A DNA stretch of 64,000 nucleotides. Source: Sphingomonas pituitosa NBRC 102491. GTDB taxonomy: Bacteria; Pseudomonadota; Alphaproteobacteria; Sphingomonadales; Sphingomonadaceae. The stretch is from positions 163,729 through 227,728 of the forward strand of contig NZ_BCYY01000008.1 in assembly GCF_001598435.1 (NCBI RefSeq), in the 5' to 3' direction. Positions 28,345-37,457 of the stretch are shown here, piece after piece. The notes beneath the pieces were generated by a model. That model was given only the letters and a program-made list of their open reading frames with translations. It was not told the DNA's origin and made no database searches. Each line of letters begins with the position of its first letter. Positions within the stretch are counted from its first letter, which is position 1. A program made the translations under genes and the position numbers.

Positions 28345-31300
28345 CAGTTTGCGCGTCCGTTTTCGAGAAGTATCTGGAAGTTGATCGTGCGGGCGATGCG
28401 GATCATATGCTGGCCCTGTCGATCGAAATCATGCTCCATGAGCCAATCCTCGAGGCGTTTCTCCCGCGCGCGCGCCGCGGCGGGGTCTGCCGCCTCGGCC
28501 AATGCGGCACGGATACCCGCCGCGAGATCTGTTGCCTGTACCCCGGGAGCGCGAAGAACCGCGTCGCCCAGGTCATCGAAGATCGGCAGCGGCGTCACCA
28601 GCGTCGGAACCTTGTTCCGCAGTCCGATGCGCACCGCACCGCTCGATGATTCACCCGTTTCCTGGTACGGGTTCACGAAAAGGTCTGCCGCTGCAATCTC
28701 GCGGTCCACGACGTCGAGGTCCATAAAATCCGAAAAGACCTCGACATCGTGGTCGAGGCCATGCCGGGCGATCGCCGCATGTACCGCCGCAAGCGCGATC
28801 GAGGAATCGGGATGCGGATGAAGGGCGTTGAACATGCGGAGACGCGCCTGCACGCCCGCTTTTCGCAGGCAGGCGACGGCCTCGACGATCTCCACCAGCC
28901 CCTTGTTCGGCAGGCAGAACCCGAACGTCGCCAGGATCGGCCGCGCGCCGGGCGGCATCCGTCGCGCCTGGGGTTGCCCGCGACGCACACCGGGCGGCAG
29001 CAGCAGGACATTCCCCTGCACGCCGATCGTGCGCAATCGGTCCACATCGTTGGCGTTGTGCACGATCACCCGCGCTGCCGCAGACAGGCCCGGCGCCAGC
29101 TCAACCAGCTGAAATCCGGGTTCTGGCGAAGGCTCCTTCGTCGCATGCAGGATCACGAAGGTCGCGACCCCCGACGCCGCCGCGAACTGGAGCAGGCCAT
29201 TCAGCTCGGGGTGATTGTAGAACCCGAAGTTGTACTGGACGATCAGCAGCTCGGGCCGCTGCTCCGCAATATAGGCGCGGACCTGTTCGAACCCGTTGCC
29301 GTCCTTGCCCTTCGTCCACAGGCGGTGGACGTTGTCGCCATCGGGGCCAAGGGCAGGCGCATGCTTCGGCGCGAGGACCGACGGCCGATCAGGTCCCATC
29401 GCGCTCGCGAGTTCGCTCGCGTGGGTGGCAATCCCGCATTTTTCATTCCAGGTTGAGAGGATCGCAACGCGCAGGGGCCGTGAGGAGAGGGCTGCGCGCT
29501 GGTCGCGTGTCCGCTCCAGCCTGCCGATGAAGTCCTGCAATCGACCGAGCGCGGCATCGCGCGTCACGCCGTCCAGGATGCCGACGGACTGAACCGGACA
29601 CTCGATCCCGGCATCCGTGAAACGCCGTGCGGTGCCTTCATCCGTACAGGCGATCGCTTCGAGCCTGGCGCCGGAACCGGCCATGCGCGCGGCCAGCGCC
29701 ACATCGGCGGCCCCGGCATACCAGATCGACCGCCCTTCCGGCGGCGCGCCGCCACCGGCCCAGACGATGTACCGACCGGGTGCGCGGCGACCGCCAAGGG
29801 CAGCCACGCGGTCCTCGAGCAACGAAAGCTTACCCTCGGCGGCATGCCGCAGTGCATGGAGACCTCCACGCCAATGTTCGAGCGCGCGCCGCTCGCGCAG
29901 CGGCCCGATCCACGGCCAGTTCCTCGTGGCGTACCAGCCGGTCGCTTGGCGAACCGCTGCAGCTGCCGGCGTGCGGCGCCCCTCGGGCGACCACCGCAAC
30001 CTGGCGAGCAGCGTCAGCCGGTCTTCCCCACCCGCGAGCGCGGCGACAAACCGATCCACCTCTTCGAGACGCGGTTCGCGCCGGAGCACGCCATCAAATG
30101 CGCCGCGGATGAAAGCCTCGTCCGGCAGGTCGAGCAATTCACGTAGCCACGCCGCCCCGCTCTCGGCCGATCGCCCGGCGGGCAGCGCGCGTCGCGAGCG
30201 GCCAGAGAGCGCACGCCCGAGCAACGACGAAAAGCGCCCGCCGCGCCCCCGGCGTGACCGCAGAAAGGCGTGCAGACCCGGAAGCTGCGCGGCATGTGCC
30301 AGCGCCTCGGGAGAACCGGCGATATCGCGCACGATCCGCGCGCGCGATCGGCCTTCCCGCAAGCGCTGCAGATAGAAGCCCAGCCCGGCGGGATCGGCCG
30401 GTCGCCCCAGCAGCGTCTTGAAACACGCGTCGACGAACTGCCGATCGCCGGCCTGAAAGAGGTCCTCGATGCTGCGGGCGACCTCGACGGAACTGCCGCC
30501 CGAGGCCAAGCCGGAAACGGGTGCGCGCGCGAGTGCCTGTTGCGCCTGCGCCCGCGCCCATCGGCTCGGACCTGCCGCAATCGTCTCGAGTTCCCCCGCC
30601 AGCGCCTGTGCCTGGGCATTCGCATCCGAAGCGGCCTGGTGCAGCCGTCCCACTTCCTTTGCGTGCTCGTGTCGTTGCGTTTCGTTACGTCGCCGCAGCT
30701 CTTCCGAAGCCCGCGCGTGCTCCTCCACACGCTTCTCCGTCGCCGCCGCGCCAGCGCGCTCCTGCTCGGCGCGATGCTCCAGAAGGGCCAGCGCAACGCA
30801 CGCCTCGTCACGGTCCGCCAGCAAGCGCCGCTGAAGATCCAGGAGGGTGTCGACCTGCCCGGCGGCGCGAAGAGCCTCATTGTGGCGCTTTGCGTACGCA
30901 CGACGCAGTCGTTGGTGCCGCCGCCGAAGCAATTCGAGGGACTCTACCGCGCCGGCGCCTACCCGCGCCTGCTCGGATACGAGGTCGAGTGTGGTGGATG
31001 CCCGGACCAGTTGCTCGCGCAGGCTGACGACTTCGTCGGCGGCACGCTTCGCCGCTTCGGCTTCGACCTCGGCGACCGCCAGCTGCGAGCCGATTGCTCC
31101 GATCTGTTCCCGGAGCGCCGCCAGTTCCGCGTCGCGATCGTCCAGCGAGCGCTGTAAGGCCGCCCGGTCCTGCGCGATCTCCTCGATCAGCACGCGCGAC
31201 ATCCGGCTTTCGCGCGGAGACTGGATGTCGTCCCACAGGCTGGGCCCATACGCAAAATGGGTGTCGAGCTCGGGATGCGCGTCGGAAACGTAGTAACGGT

Positions 31301-31886
31301 TCAGCCCGTCGAAATAGACGAAGTGGTAGCCCTTCGCCAACAGGACAGGCTCGTACACGTCATGGTTCGGCGTCCGACCGCCAATTTCGACGGCTTCCAC
31401 GACGACGATCCAGGGGCGAACCTGGGACGTCCAGCCTTCCAGCGCAGGACGTTCGAACCCCTCGACGTCAAGCTTCAGCCAGTGGACCTCGGGCTCCCCG
31501 CACTCGGCGAAGACCATGTCAAGCGTGATGCAGGCAACCGTCAGCTCTTCCAGCGAGAATCCATTGTCGACATGTCGGTGGGCCACCCGTTCGACCGCGG
31601 TCGACAGCCCGGTGCCGGAAAATGAATAGAAGGTCGAAAGACCAGGTTCGGCGGCAACCGCGGCCTGGATCACCCGGTCCCCCGGTCGAGCCGCTCGCAG
31701 CATTGCTGCATATTCTGGGTTCGGCTCGACATGAGCGCCGCGCCAGCCATGTTGATGGAAGTGCCGGCTTACCGAATCAAAGGTCGGGTCCTGCGCTCCA
31801 ACGTCGATGTAGAAACCATGCTCGATGCTGCAGAGAGCGCGCCACAAGATAACGTCTTCGAAGTTCTGCGCATAGGTCAACGGCAC
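28344..31886 (-). CDS. FkbM methyltransferase - coiled coil - DUF4214 - GT4 fusion (1180 residues)
   Basis: Residues 1-205 form an FkbM-type SAM methyltransferase (YAQNFEDVILWRAL, FYIDVGAQDP, HWLKLDVEGFE). A long coiled coil runs from about 225 to 440. DUF4214-like units lie at about 482-532 (TLLGRPADPAGLGFYL) and more weakly at 588-637. A short sensor-like alpha/beta piece (700-770) precedes a GT4 domain from about 804 (VAILSTWNEKCGIATHA, ATFGFCLPNKG, DLFVNPYQETGESSS). No membrane segment is seen. It is the first gene of the minus-strand train. Methylation of a glycan end coupled to sugar addition, with the coiled coil as a spacer, is a plausible but unproven reading. Confidence 0.88.
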   Translation of the reverse strand: MPLTYAQNFEDVILWRALCSIEHGFYIDVGAQDPTFDSVSRHFHQHGWRGAHVEPNPEYAAMLRAARPGDRVIQAAVAAEPGLSTFYSFSGTGLSTAVERVAHRHVDNGFSLEELTVACITLDMVFAECGEPEVHWLKLDVEGFERPALEGWTSQVRPWIVVVEAVEIGGRTPNHDVYEPVLLAKGYHFVYFDGLNRYYVSDAHPELDTHFAYGPSLWDDIQSPRESRMSRVLIEEIAQDRAALQRSLDDRDAELAALREQIGAIGSQLAVAEVEAEAAKRAADEVVSLREQLVRASTTLDLVSEQARVGAGAVESLELLRRRHQRLRRAYAKRHNEALRAAGQVDTLLDLQRRLLADRDEACVALALLEHRAEQERAGAAATEKRVEEHARASEELRRRNETQRHEHAKEVGRLHQAASDANAQAQALAGELETIAAGPSRWARAQAQQALARAPVSGLASGGSSVEVARSIEDLFQAGDRQFVDACFKTLLGRPADPAGLGFYLQRLREGRSRARIVRDIAGSPEALAHAAQLPGLHAFLRSRRGRGGRFSSLLGRALSGRSRRALPAGRSAESGAAWLRELLDLPDEAFIRGAFDGVLRREPRLEEVDRFVAALAGGEDRLTLLARLRWSPEGRRTPAAAAVRQATGWYATRNWPWIGPLRERRALEHWRGGLHALRHAAEGKLSLLEDRVAALGGRRAPGRYIVWAGGGAPPEGRSIWYAGAADVALAARMAGSGARLEAIACTDEGTARRFTDAGIECPVQSVGILDGVTRDAALGRLQDFIGRLERTRDQRAALSSRPLRVAILSTWNEKCGIATHASELASAMGPDRPSVLAPKHAPALGPDGDNVHRLWTKGKDGNGFEQVRAYIAEQRPELLIVQYNFGFYNHPELNGLLQFAAASGVATFVILHATKEPSPEPGFQLVELAPGLSAAARVIVHNANDVDRLRTIGVQGNVLLLPPGVRRGQPQARRMPPGARPILATFGFCLPNKGLVEIVEAVACLRKAGVQARLRMFNALHPHPDSSIALAAVHAAIARHGLDHDVEVFSDFMDLDVVDREIAAADLFVNPYQETGESSSGAVRIGLRNKVPTLVTPLPIFDDLGDAVLRAPGVQATDLAAGIRAALAEAADPAAARAREKRLEDWLMEHDFDRQGQHMIRIARTINFQILLENGRAN

Positions 31887-32048
31887 GGGATTGAAACACC
31901 CTTAGAAACATCTTCGCGATCACGGAGGAACACGGCGACTGGACGGGCGATAGATGAGGGTGGCGGGTAGGGCAATAGCAGGATCAGCGGCGCCGCGCAT
32001 GACAGTCGTGCGAACAGCGGCGCCGGGGAAACAATGCAATGCCCGAAT

Positions 32049-33266
32049 TCAGCCGAAACGCGCGATCGCAGCCACTGCGATTGCGGACCATCGCCCTTGC
32101 TGCGCCTGCACATAGGCGCGATGACTAGCCCGAATGGCGCGATGATATGCTGCAAGCCGTGCCGGCTCCACCGCCGTGGCGATCTGCTTTGCCGCGCCGT
32201 CAGGATCGCCGAGATCGATGACCTCGGCATTCGGGATATAGGACATCCCGCTGAGAGCAGCAGCCGAAGCGAAGAACGGCGTGCCGAAACTGGCCGCTTC
32301 CGTCAGCTTGAACTTCGCACCGAAATTGTTGGTGATCGGGGCAAGCAACCCCGCACTCCCGACAAACAGCGCTTGCGCGGCTTCGTCATCGCCAAAGCCT
32401 AGAAATTTGACGTTCGGCGCATGATAGTTCAGCGGCGCTTCGGCGGCATCCATGCCCATGATCCGCAATCGAATGTCCGGCCGCAGCCGCCAGATGGCAG
32501 GCGCGAAGCAACGGGCAATCCATTCGATCGCAAGCGCATTCGGATAATGATGATGGCTACCAATGAAAAAGAGCGAGGTGGATTCGCTTCCCTGCCAAGG
32601 CACCTCCGCCGCATCGAGATATGGTTCGACCACGTTGAACTTGCCGGCTTGGCGCCCTCGCCGCGGGAGGTCGTTTCGGCCGATCGCAACGACGCCGGCA
32701 CTATCGCGGACCACCGCGCTCGCAAAGCGGCGCAGGCGGGAAGCTGCGAACGGGCTGGGCGGAGCATCGTAGAATCGCATGCCACGCCTCACGATTTCGT
32801 TGAAGAAATCGACTTCCCTATTCAGCAGGATCGTAACGACAGGCCAGCGCTTGAACACAGCATCGGACAGGAACAGCGCAGAATAGAGGTGATCAACCAC
32901 AATCACGTCGGGCGCATCCGCGTCGAGCGCGCTGGATATCTCCGAGATTGCGGCGCGATTCCCCATCGCAGCATATTCGTGCATGAACGGCCAGCGACGC
33001 TGCCCAAAAGAAGCACCAGGCGGTGGCGCAGTAATCGAAAGCCCATCGACCGAAATCGGAAAATATCGAGCGATTTCACAGCTGCGCCGTGCTTCCAGAA
33101 CACAGGCCTCCCGATGCGCCTCCGACCCGACAAGATATGCCACACAATCGATAGCGTCATCGTCAGCGACACGCCGCAGGTGATTTCGGCAACATATCGA
33201 ACCACCGTTCCGCTGACTAGTAGCGATAGGAACGGACGTCAGATAAACAACTTTCAGACGCTTCAT
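32049..33266 (-). CDS. Glycosyltransferase, GT4-like
   Basis: Soluble GT-B enzyme of 405 residues. The N terminus is MKRLKVVYLTSVPIATSQRNG, and the C-terminal half carries SLFFIGSHHHYPNALAIEWI, RLRIMGMDA and LGFGDDEAAQALF. The end block KFKLTEAASFGTPFFAS is the acceptor-side motif of this family. The ATG at 33266 fits the fold start; the longer frame overlaps the divergent gene. Base composition is lower in G+C than the genes on either side. It is divergent from the KpsD-like gene, with a 183-base region that must hold both promoters. It probably adds one sugar to the exported glycan. Confidence 0.82.
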   Translation of the reverse strand: MKRLKVVYLTSVPIATSQRNGGSICCRNHLRRVADDDAIDCVAYLVGSEAHREACVLEARRSCEIARYFPISVDGLSITAPPPGASFGQRRWPFMHEYAAMGNRAAISEISSALDADAPDVIVVDHLYSALFLSDAVFKRWPVVTILLNREVDFFNEIVRRGMRFYDAPPSPFAASRLRRFASAVVRDSAGVVAIGRNDLPRRGRQAGKFNVVEPYLDAAEVPWQGSESTSLFFIGSHHHYPNALAIEWIARCFAPAIWRLRPDIRLRIMGMDAAEAPLNYHAPNVKFLGFGDDEAAQALFVGSAGLLAPITNNFGAKFKLTEAASFGTPFFASAAALSGMSYIPNAEVIDLGDPDGAAKQIATAVEPARLAAYHRAIRASHRAYVQAQQGRWSAIAVAAIARFG

Positions 33267-33449
33267 GAAGATGTCCAGCGGCGCGCAGCGATACTGCCAG
33301 ATACAGGGGCAGCTAGTCCTTGTCGATAATCGCCGAACTCCGGTTCGTCGTTCATTTTCGGGCGAATTGATTTGAACGAAGCGATGGGCCATAGCGTCGC
33401 GCAAGCGCCGTTATCCGGCGGCAAATGTGTAGAGAATGTCGAAATCTGT

Positions 33450-34634
33450 ATGACTTACGGCTTGCGGTATCCCGTTCGAACCATCGCTCTCTTGAGTGCC
33501 GCCCTATCATCTCTGGCGGCTTGCTCCGTGATGCCCGCTGCCGGCCCTTCCTCGCGCGCTGTCGATCGCGCGGCGAGCGGATCGGTGGACAATGCCGACA
33601 TCCGCGTCATCGACCTGAGCGACGCAATCGCCCGACGCATCATCGCGGCTGAGGGCAAGGCCTCCTTCGCCGACAGCCTCGGCGACGGCCTTGCCGCCGG
33701 CACGGTAGTCGGCAAGGGCGACGTGATCGACATCGCCATCTGGGAAGCGCCGCCGGCCGCCCTGTTTGGCGCGGTAGGTGGCGAGGCGCGCTTGAACGCC
33801 TCGACAAGCACTGCGCGCGGCACGTCGCTGCCCGAACAGATGATTGGCGCAGACGGCATGCTCGTCGTACCCTTTGTCGGCCGTATCGAGGCGGCCGGCC
33901 GTACGACCACGCAGATCGCCCAGGAGGTGAACCGCCGCCTCGTCGGCATTGCCCATCAGCCCCAGACCATCGTCCGCCTGGTTCGCAACGCGGCCAGCAA
34001 CGTGACCGTGGTCGGAGACGTCAGTTCGAGCGCGCGCGTGCCGCTCACCTCGAAGGGGGAACGACTGCTGGACGTGATCGCCAGCGTCGGTGGTGTGAAG
34101 CAACCGGTCGGCAAGGTGACGATTCAGATCACGCGCGGACCGCGGATTGCGGCCATGCCGCTCCAGGCCGTTATTCGTGATCCCCGCCAGAACATCCGGC
34201 TTCAGGCAGACGATGTTGTCACTGCGTTGTTCCAGCCGTTCAGCTTCACCGCGCTTGGCGCAACCGGGCGGAACGAAGAGGTGCCGTTCGAGGGAACCGG
34301 CATCACGCTCGTGCAGGCACTCGGTCGCGTCGCCGGACTTCAGGATCAGCGCGCGGACGTGAAGGGCCTGTTCATCTTCCGCTTGGAAGACCCGGCGGCA
34401 ATGGATCCGGTACTGGCCGCAGGCGCACGCACCACGCCGGACGGCAAGATTCCCGTGATCTATCGCGTCAACTTCAAGGATCCCGCGACGTTCTTCCTGG
34501 CGCAGGGATTTCCCATTCACGACAAGGATGTGCTGTACGTCTCCAATGCGCCGCTGGCGGACATCCAGAAGTTCGTGAACGTCATTTCCTCAACCATCCT
34601 TCCGATCGCGACTGTCTCCACGATCGTCCCGTGA
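33450..34634 (+). CDS. Wza/KpsD-like outer-membrane polysaccharide export lipoprotein
   Basis: Polysaccharide export protein of 394 residues. A signal peptide ends in the lipobox SLAAC with Cys25. The poly-export domain (GKGDVIDIAIWEAPP) follows, then SLBB-like units (VTVVGDVSSSARVPL and later ITLVQALGRVAGLQD). There is no C-terminal membrane helix as in E. coli Wza. The ATG at 33450 is used because it places the signal peptide at the N terminus. Family knowledge: such proteins form the outer-membrane channel for KpsE-type export. It is the only channel gene in the window and sits 14 kb from kpsE, at the far end of the same locus. Confidence 0.9.
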   Translation: MTYGLRYPVRTIALLSAALSSLAACSVMPAAGPSSRAVDRAASGSVDNADIRVIDLSDAIARRIIAAEGKASFADSLGDGLAAGTVVGKGDVIDIAIWEAPPAALFGAVGGEARLNASTSTARGTSLPEQMIGADGMLVVPFVGRIEAAGRTTTQIAQEVNRRLVGIAHQPQTIVRLVRNAASNVTVVGDVSSSARVPLTSKGERLLDVIASVGGVKQPVGKVTIQITRGPRIAAMPLQAVIRDPRQNIRLQADDVVTALFQPFSFTALGATGRNEEVPFEGTGITLVQALGRVAGLQDQRADVKGLFIFRLEDPAAMDPVLAAGARTTPDGKIPVIYRVNFKDPATFFLAQGFPIHDKDVLYVSNAPLADIQKFVNVISSTILPIATVSTIVP

Positions 34635-34652
34635 CGAGCTAGCATCGCAATG

Positions 34653-34690
34653 TGCGTGGCGGACACGGGATGTTCCGCGATCGCCACGCA
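34653..34690 (+). terminator. Hairpin after the export lipoprotein gene
   Basis: TGCGTGGCG (34653-34661) pairs with CGCCACGCA (34682-34690) around a 20-base loop, shortly after the stop at 34634. No T run follows, so rho-independent termination is uncertain. The remaining bases up to 34901 hold no other feature I can support. Confidence 0.35.
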
Positions 34691-34901
34691 TAGCCGCGAT
34701 CGTGCGCTACAGCGTCCTCTGGGCCCGGCACGGCGAGACCTAGACCGCCGATCCGGCCGAGCTCCATCTTTTCGAGCGGGCGGAAAGCCCGGCCTGGGTC
34801 CGATGCTGCCTTCGAGGTTCGCCGGCGCGGATTTTCGCACCCGCGCGCGCAACCGCCCGCCCTCCCCGACGTTCAACGCGCGACCAAAGGGAGGACACCA
34901 C

Positions 34902-34943
34902 ATGGCTTCGGCCGTTTCCGGCACCGGGCGCGCGCGCGCATGA
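34902..34943 (+). CDS. 13-residue leader peptide ORF
   Basis: A tiny ORF (MASAVSGTGRARA) preceded by a strong ribosome site AAAGGGAGG, seven bases from its ATG. Its TGA overlaps the ATG of the pyruvyl transferase gene (ATGA), which has no good ribosome site of its own. The arrangement suggests the peptide exists to load ribosomes for the next gene. Whether it senses anything is unknown; the codon content shows no clear amino-acid run. Confidence 0.5.
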   Translation: MASAVSGTGRARA

Positions 34944-36055
34944 AACTTCCCGGTACCGACGATTCTTCGACGCTTCTCTACGACCTGCGCACCGAGACGC
35001 GCAGCGTCGGCATCCTCACCTTCCATCGCTGCATCAACTACGGCTCCTATTGGCAGGCGCGCTGCCTGGTCGAGGGGGTGCATGCGCGTGGCCACCGGGT
35101 GATGCTGCTCGATCATGAATCGCCCCGGGTGACCCGCGCCGAATGGCGGAGCGCGCTCCAGCCGACCCTGCCGGTCCGCACCAGCGCCGAGGATCGGCGG
35201 CGCTACGGCGCCAAGCTGCGCAAGTTCCTCTGCGCGTTCGACGCGCTGCCCCTGTCGCCCGGCTTCGACCTCGTCGATCCGCTCGAGATGCCGCATGTCG
35301 ATACCGTGCTGGTCGGCAGCGACGAGGTATGGAACCTGCGCCACCCCTGGTATGGCGGCGCATCGATCTTCTTCGGCCAGGGGCTCAACGCCGAATGCGT
35401 CGCCGCCTATGCCGCCAGCTTCGGCAGCTATGATGCCGATGCCGGGCTCGATCCCTATTGGCAGGACCAGCTCCGCCGCTTCGACATGATCGCGGTGCGC
35501 GACGCCAACAGCCGCCGGCTGGTCGCCCAGGCGATCGGCCGCGAGCCGGTGCTGGTGCTCGATCCCTGCCTGCAGTTCCCGCCCGCGCACGACGCGGCGG
35601 TGCCGGTGCCCGCGGGGCGGTACGCGCTGGTCTATGGCCATGGCATGCCCGCCGCCTTTGCCGATGCGGCCCGCGCCTGGGCGTCGGCACGCGGCATCCG
35701 GCTGGTCAGCATCGGCTATCGCAACGACTGGGCGGACGAGCAGTGGCTGGATGCCGGCCCGCACGACTTCGCCGCCGCCATGGCGGGAGCGGAGGCGGTG
35801 CTGACCAACTTCTTTCATGGCTGCGTGTTCGCGCTGCTCAACGCGAAGCCGTTCGCTTGCGCGATATCGCCCTACCGGATGAACAAGGTGCGCGACCTGA
35901 CCGCGATGCTCGGGGCCGAGCGGCACCTGCTGGTGCCCGGGGCCCCGATCGATCTCGGCGCGATCCTCGATACGCCGCTCGCCCCCGCGATCGGCGGCCG
36001 GATCGCGGCGATGCGCGACCAGTCTAACGTCTATCTGGACAAGGTGCTTGGCTGA
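34940..36055 (+). CDS. Polysaccharide pyruvyl transferase family protein
   Basis: Protein of 371 residues in the PS_pyruv_trans family. Visible blocks are SVGILTFHRCINYGSYWQA near the start, VGSDEVWNLRHPWYGG, AVRDANSRRLV, and the terminal HGCVFALLNAKPF, where the family has its conserved H-x-x-x-F/AL region. Such enzymes add pyruvate ketals, from phosphoenolpyruvate, to exopolysaccharide sugars. Translation appears coupled to the 13-residue leader. The next gene starts inside its last codons. Confidence 0.88.
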   Translation: MKLPGTDDSSTLLYDLRTETRSVGILTFHRCINYGSYWQARCLVEGVHARGHRVMLLDHESPRVTRAEWRSALQPTLPVRTSAEDRRRYGAKLRKFLCAFDALPLSPGFDLVDPLEMPHVDTVLVGSDEVWNLRHPWYGGASIFFGQGLNAECVAAYAASFGSYDADAGLDPYWQDQLRRFDMIAVRDANSRRLVAQAIGREPVLVLDPCLQFPPAHDAAVPVPAGRYALVYGHGMPAAFADAARAWASARGIRLVSIGYRNDWADEQWLDAGPHDFAAAMAGAEAVLTNFFHGCVFALLNAKPFACAISPYRMNKVRDLTAMLGAERHLLVPGAPIDLGAILDTPLAPAIGGRIAAMRDQSNVYLDKVLG

Positions 36056-37415
36056 GGCGCCGAGCCCCGCCGCCATCGTTCGCTCCGGATTGTGCATCGG
36101 CTGCGGCGCCTGCGCCTCGGCCGGCGGCGGGGGGCATATGGGGTGGGACGGCTATCGCCAGCTGAAGCCGCAAGGTCCGCCCGACTGGCGCGAAACGCCG
36201 ACACCGCGCTTCGCCGCCACCTGCCCCTTCTCGCCGCAGGCGGTGGACGAGGATGCGATCGCCGAAGATCGCTTCCCGGGCGCGCCCGCCGCCGATCGCC
36301 GGATCGGTCGCTTCGAATCGGCCCATGTAGGCCATGTCGTGGAGGGCGCTTTCCGCGCGGGCGGCAGCTCGGGCGGCATGGTCAGCTGGGTTGCCGCAGA
36401 GCTGCTGCGCCGGGGCATGATCGACGGTGTCGCGCATGTCGTGCCGCTGCCCGGCCCCGGCGCGCCGCATTTCGACTATCGCGTCTCGCGGAGCCTCGAG
36501 CAGATCGCCGAGGGCGCGCGCTCGCGCTACCATCCCGTGCATCTCGCCCATGTGCTCGACGAGATTCGCCGCGTGCCCGGGCGCTATGCCGTGGTCGGCA
36601 TCCCCTGCTTCCTCAAGGCGGTGCATCTCGCCCGCGCGGCCGAGCCGGTGCTCGCCGAACGCATCACGGCCACGCTCGGGCTGTTCTGCGGCCATATGAA
36701 GAGCGGGCGGCTAGTAGACAGCTTCGCCTGGCAGCTGGACGTGGATCCGGATGCGGTCACCGCCGTCGAATATCGCCGGAAGGACGCGGAGCGCCCGGCC
36801 AACTGGTACACCGCGCACCTGACGCTCGCCGACGGCAGCGCCCGCTGGCAGGATTGGTGGCATCTGGCGGACGGCGATTGGGGCGCCGGCTTCTTCCAGA
36901 ACAGCGCCTGCAACATGTGCGACGACGTCGTTGCCGAAACCGCGGACATTGCGTTCGGCGATGCCTGGGTGGAGCCCTATTCCTCAGACGGGCACGGCAC
37001 CAACGTCGTGATCGTTCGGTCGCCGCAGCTGCGCGACATCGTGGCGGAGGCGATCGACGACGGGCGGCTGGCGCTAGACGCCGTGGACGCCGATTTCATC
37101 GCCGGCACGCAGGATGCCGGGCTGCGGCACCGCCGCGAGGGGCTCGCCTATCGGCTCACCTGGGCGCGGCGGGGGATCCGTCCGAAGAAGCGCGTCGCGC
37201 CCGGCGCCGCGGGGATCGGCTGGCGGCGCAAGCTGGTCTATCGCACCCGCGCGGGCATTGCCGCATGGAGCCACCGCGTCGCCTGGGCGGCGGATCGGGC
37301 CGGCATGCCGGGGCTGTACCTTCGCTGGGCCAAGGCCTCGCTCGGCCTCTACCAGGCGATGACCTATTCGCGCGGCCGGCTCGGTGCCTGGCTCGACAGG
37401 ATCGAGCGCCGCTGA
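36048..37415 (+). CDS. Coenzyme F420 hydrogenase/dehydrogenase beta-subunit (FrhB-like) family protein
   Basis: Protein of 455 residues. An N-terminal iron-sulfur motif CIGCGACAS precedes FrhB N- and C-terminal domains (GGSSGGMVSWVAAELL, VVGIPCFLKAVHL, LFCGHMKSGRL, NMCDDVVAETADIAFGDAW). The second cysteine group seen in larger relatives is reduced here. The start is a TTG at 36048, eight bases before the pyruvyl transferase stop, with AAGGTG upstream. FrhB-like proteins commonly accompany pyruvyl transferases in exopolysaccharide loci. The redox role there is not settled, so I do not assign a reaction. Confidence 0.85.
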   Translation: MAEAPSPAAIVRSGLCIGCGACASAGGGGHMGWDGYRQLKPQGPPDWRETPTPRFAATCPFSPQAVDEDAIAEDRFPGAPAADRRIGRFESAHVGHVVEGAFRAGGSSGGMVSWVAAELLRRGMIDGVAHVVPLPGPGAPHFDYRVSRSLEQIAEGARSRYHPVHLAHVLDEIRRVPGRYAVVGIPCFLKAVHLARAAEPVLAERITATLGLFCGHMKSGRLVDSFAWQLDVDPDAVTAVEYRRKDAERPANWYTAHLTLADGSARWQDWWHLADGDWGAGFFQNSACNMCDDVVAETADIAFGDAWVEPYSSDGHGTNVVIVRSPQLRDIVAEAIDDGRLALDAVDADFIAGTQDAGLRHRREGLAYRLTWARRGIRPKKRVAPGAAGIGWRRKLVYRTRAGIAAWSHRVAWAADRAGMPGLYLRWAKASLGLYQAMTYSRGRLGAWLDRIERR

Positions 37416-37422
37416 AGGAAGA

Positions 37423-37449
37423 CCCGGCCGAGCAGCATGCCCGGCCGGG
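37423..37449. terminator. Hairpin between convergent genes
   Basis: CCCGGCCG (37423-37430) pairs with CGGCCGGG (37442-37449). It lies in the 42-base gap between the convergent FrhB-like and Mn-catalase genes and could terminate both. There is no clear T run. Confidence 0.4.
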
Positions 37450-37457
37450 CCGAAGCC

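Noticed and set aside
34650..34943. 97-codon ORF covering the gap before the pyruvyl transferase gene
   Set aside because: Its first 80 codons look random and lack a ribosome site. Only the last 13 codons have a strong site, so I kept just the leader peptide.
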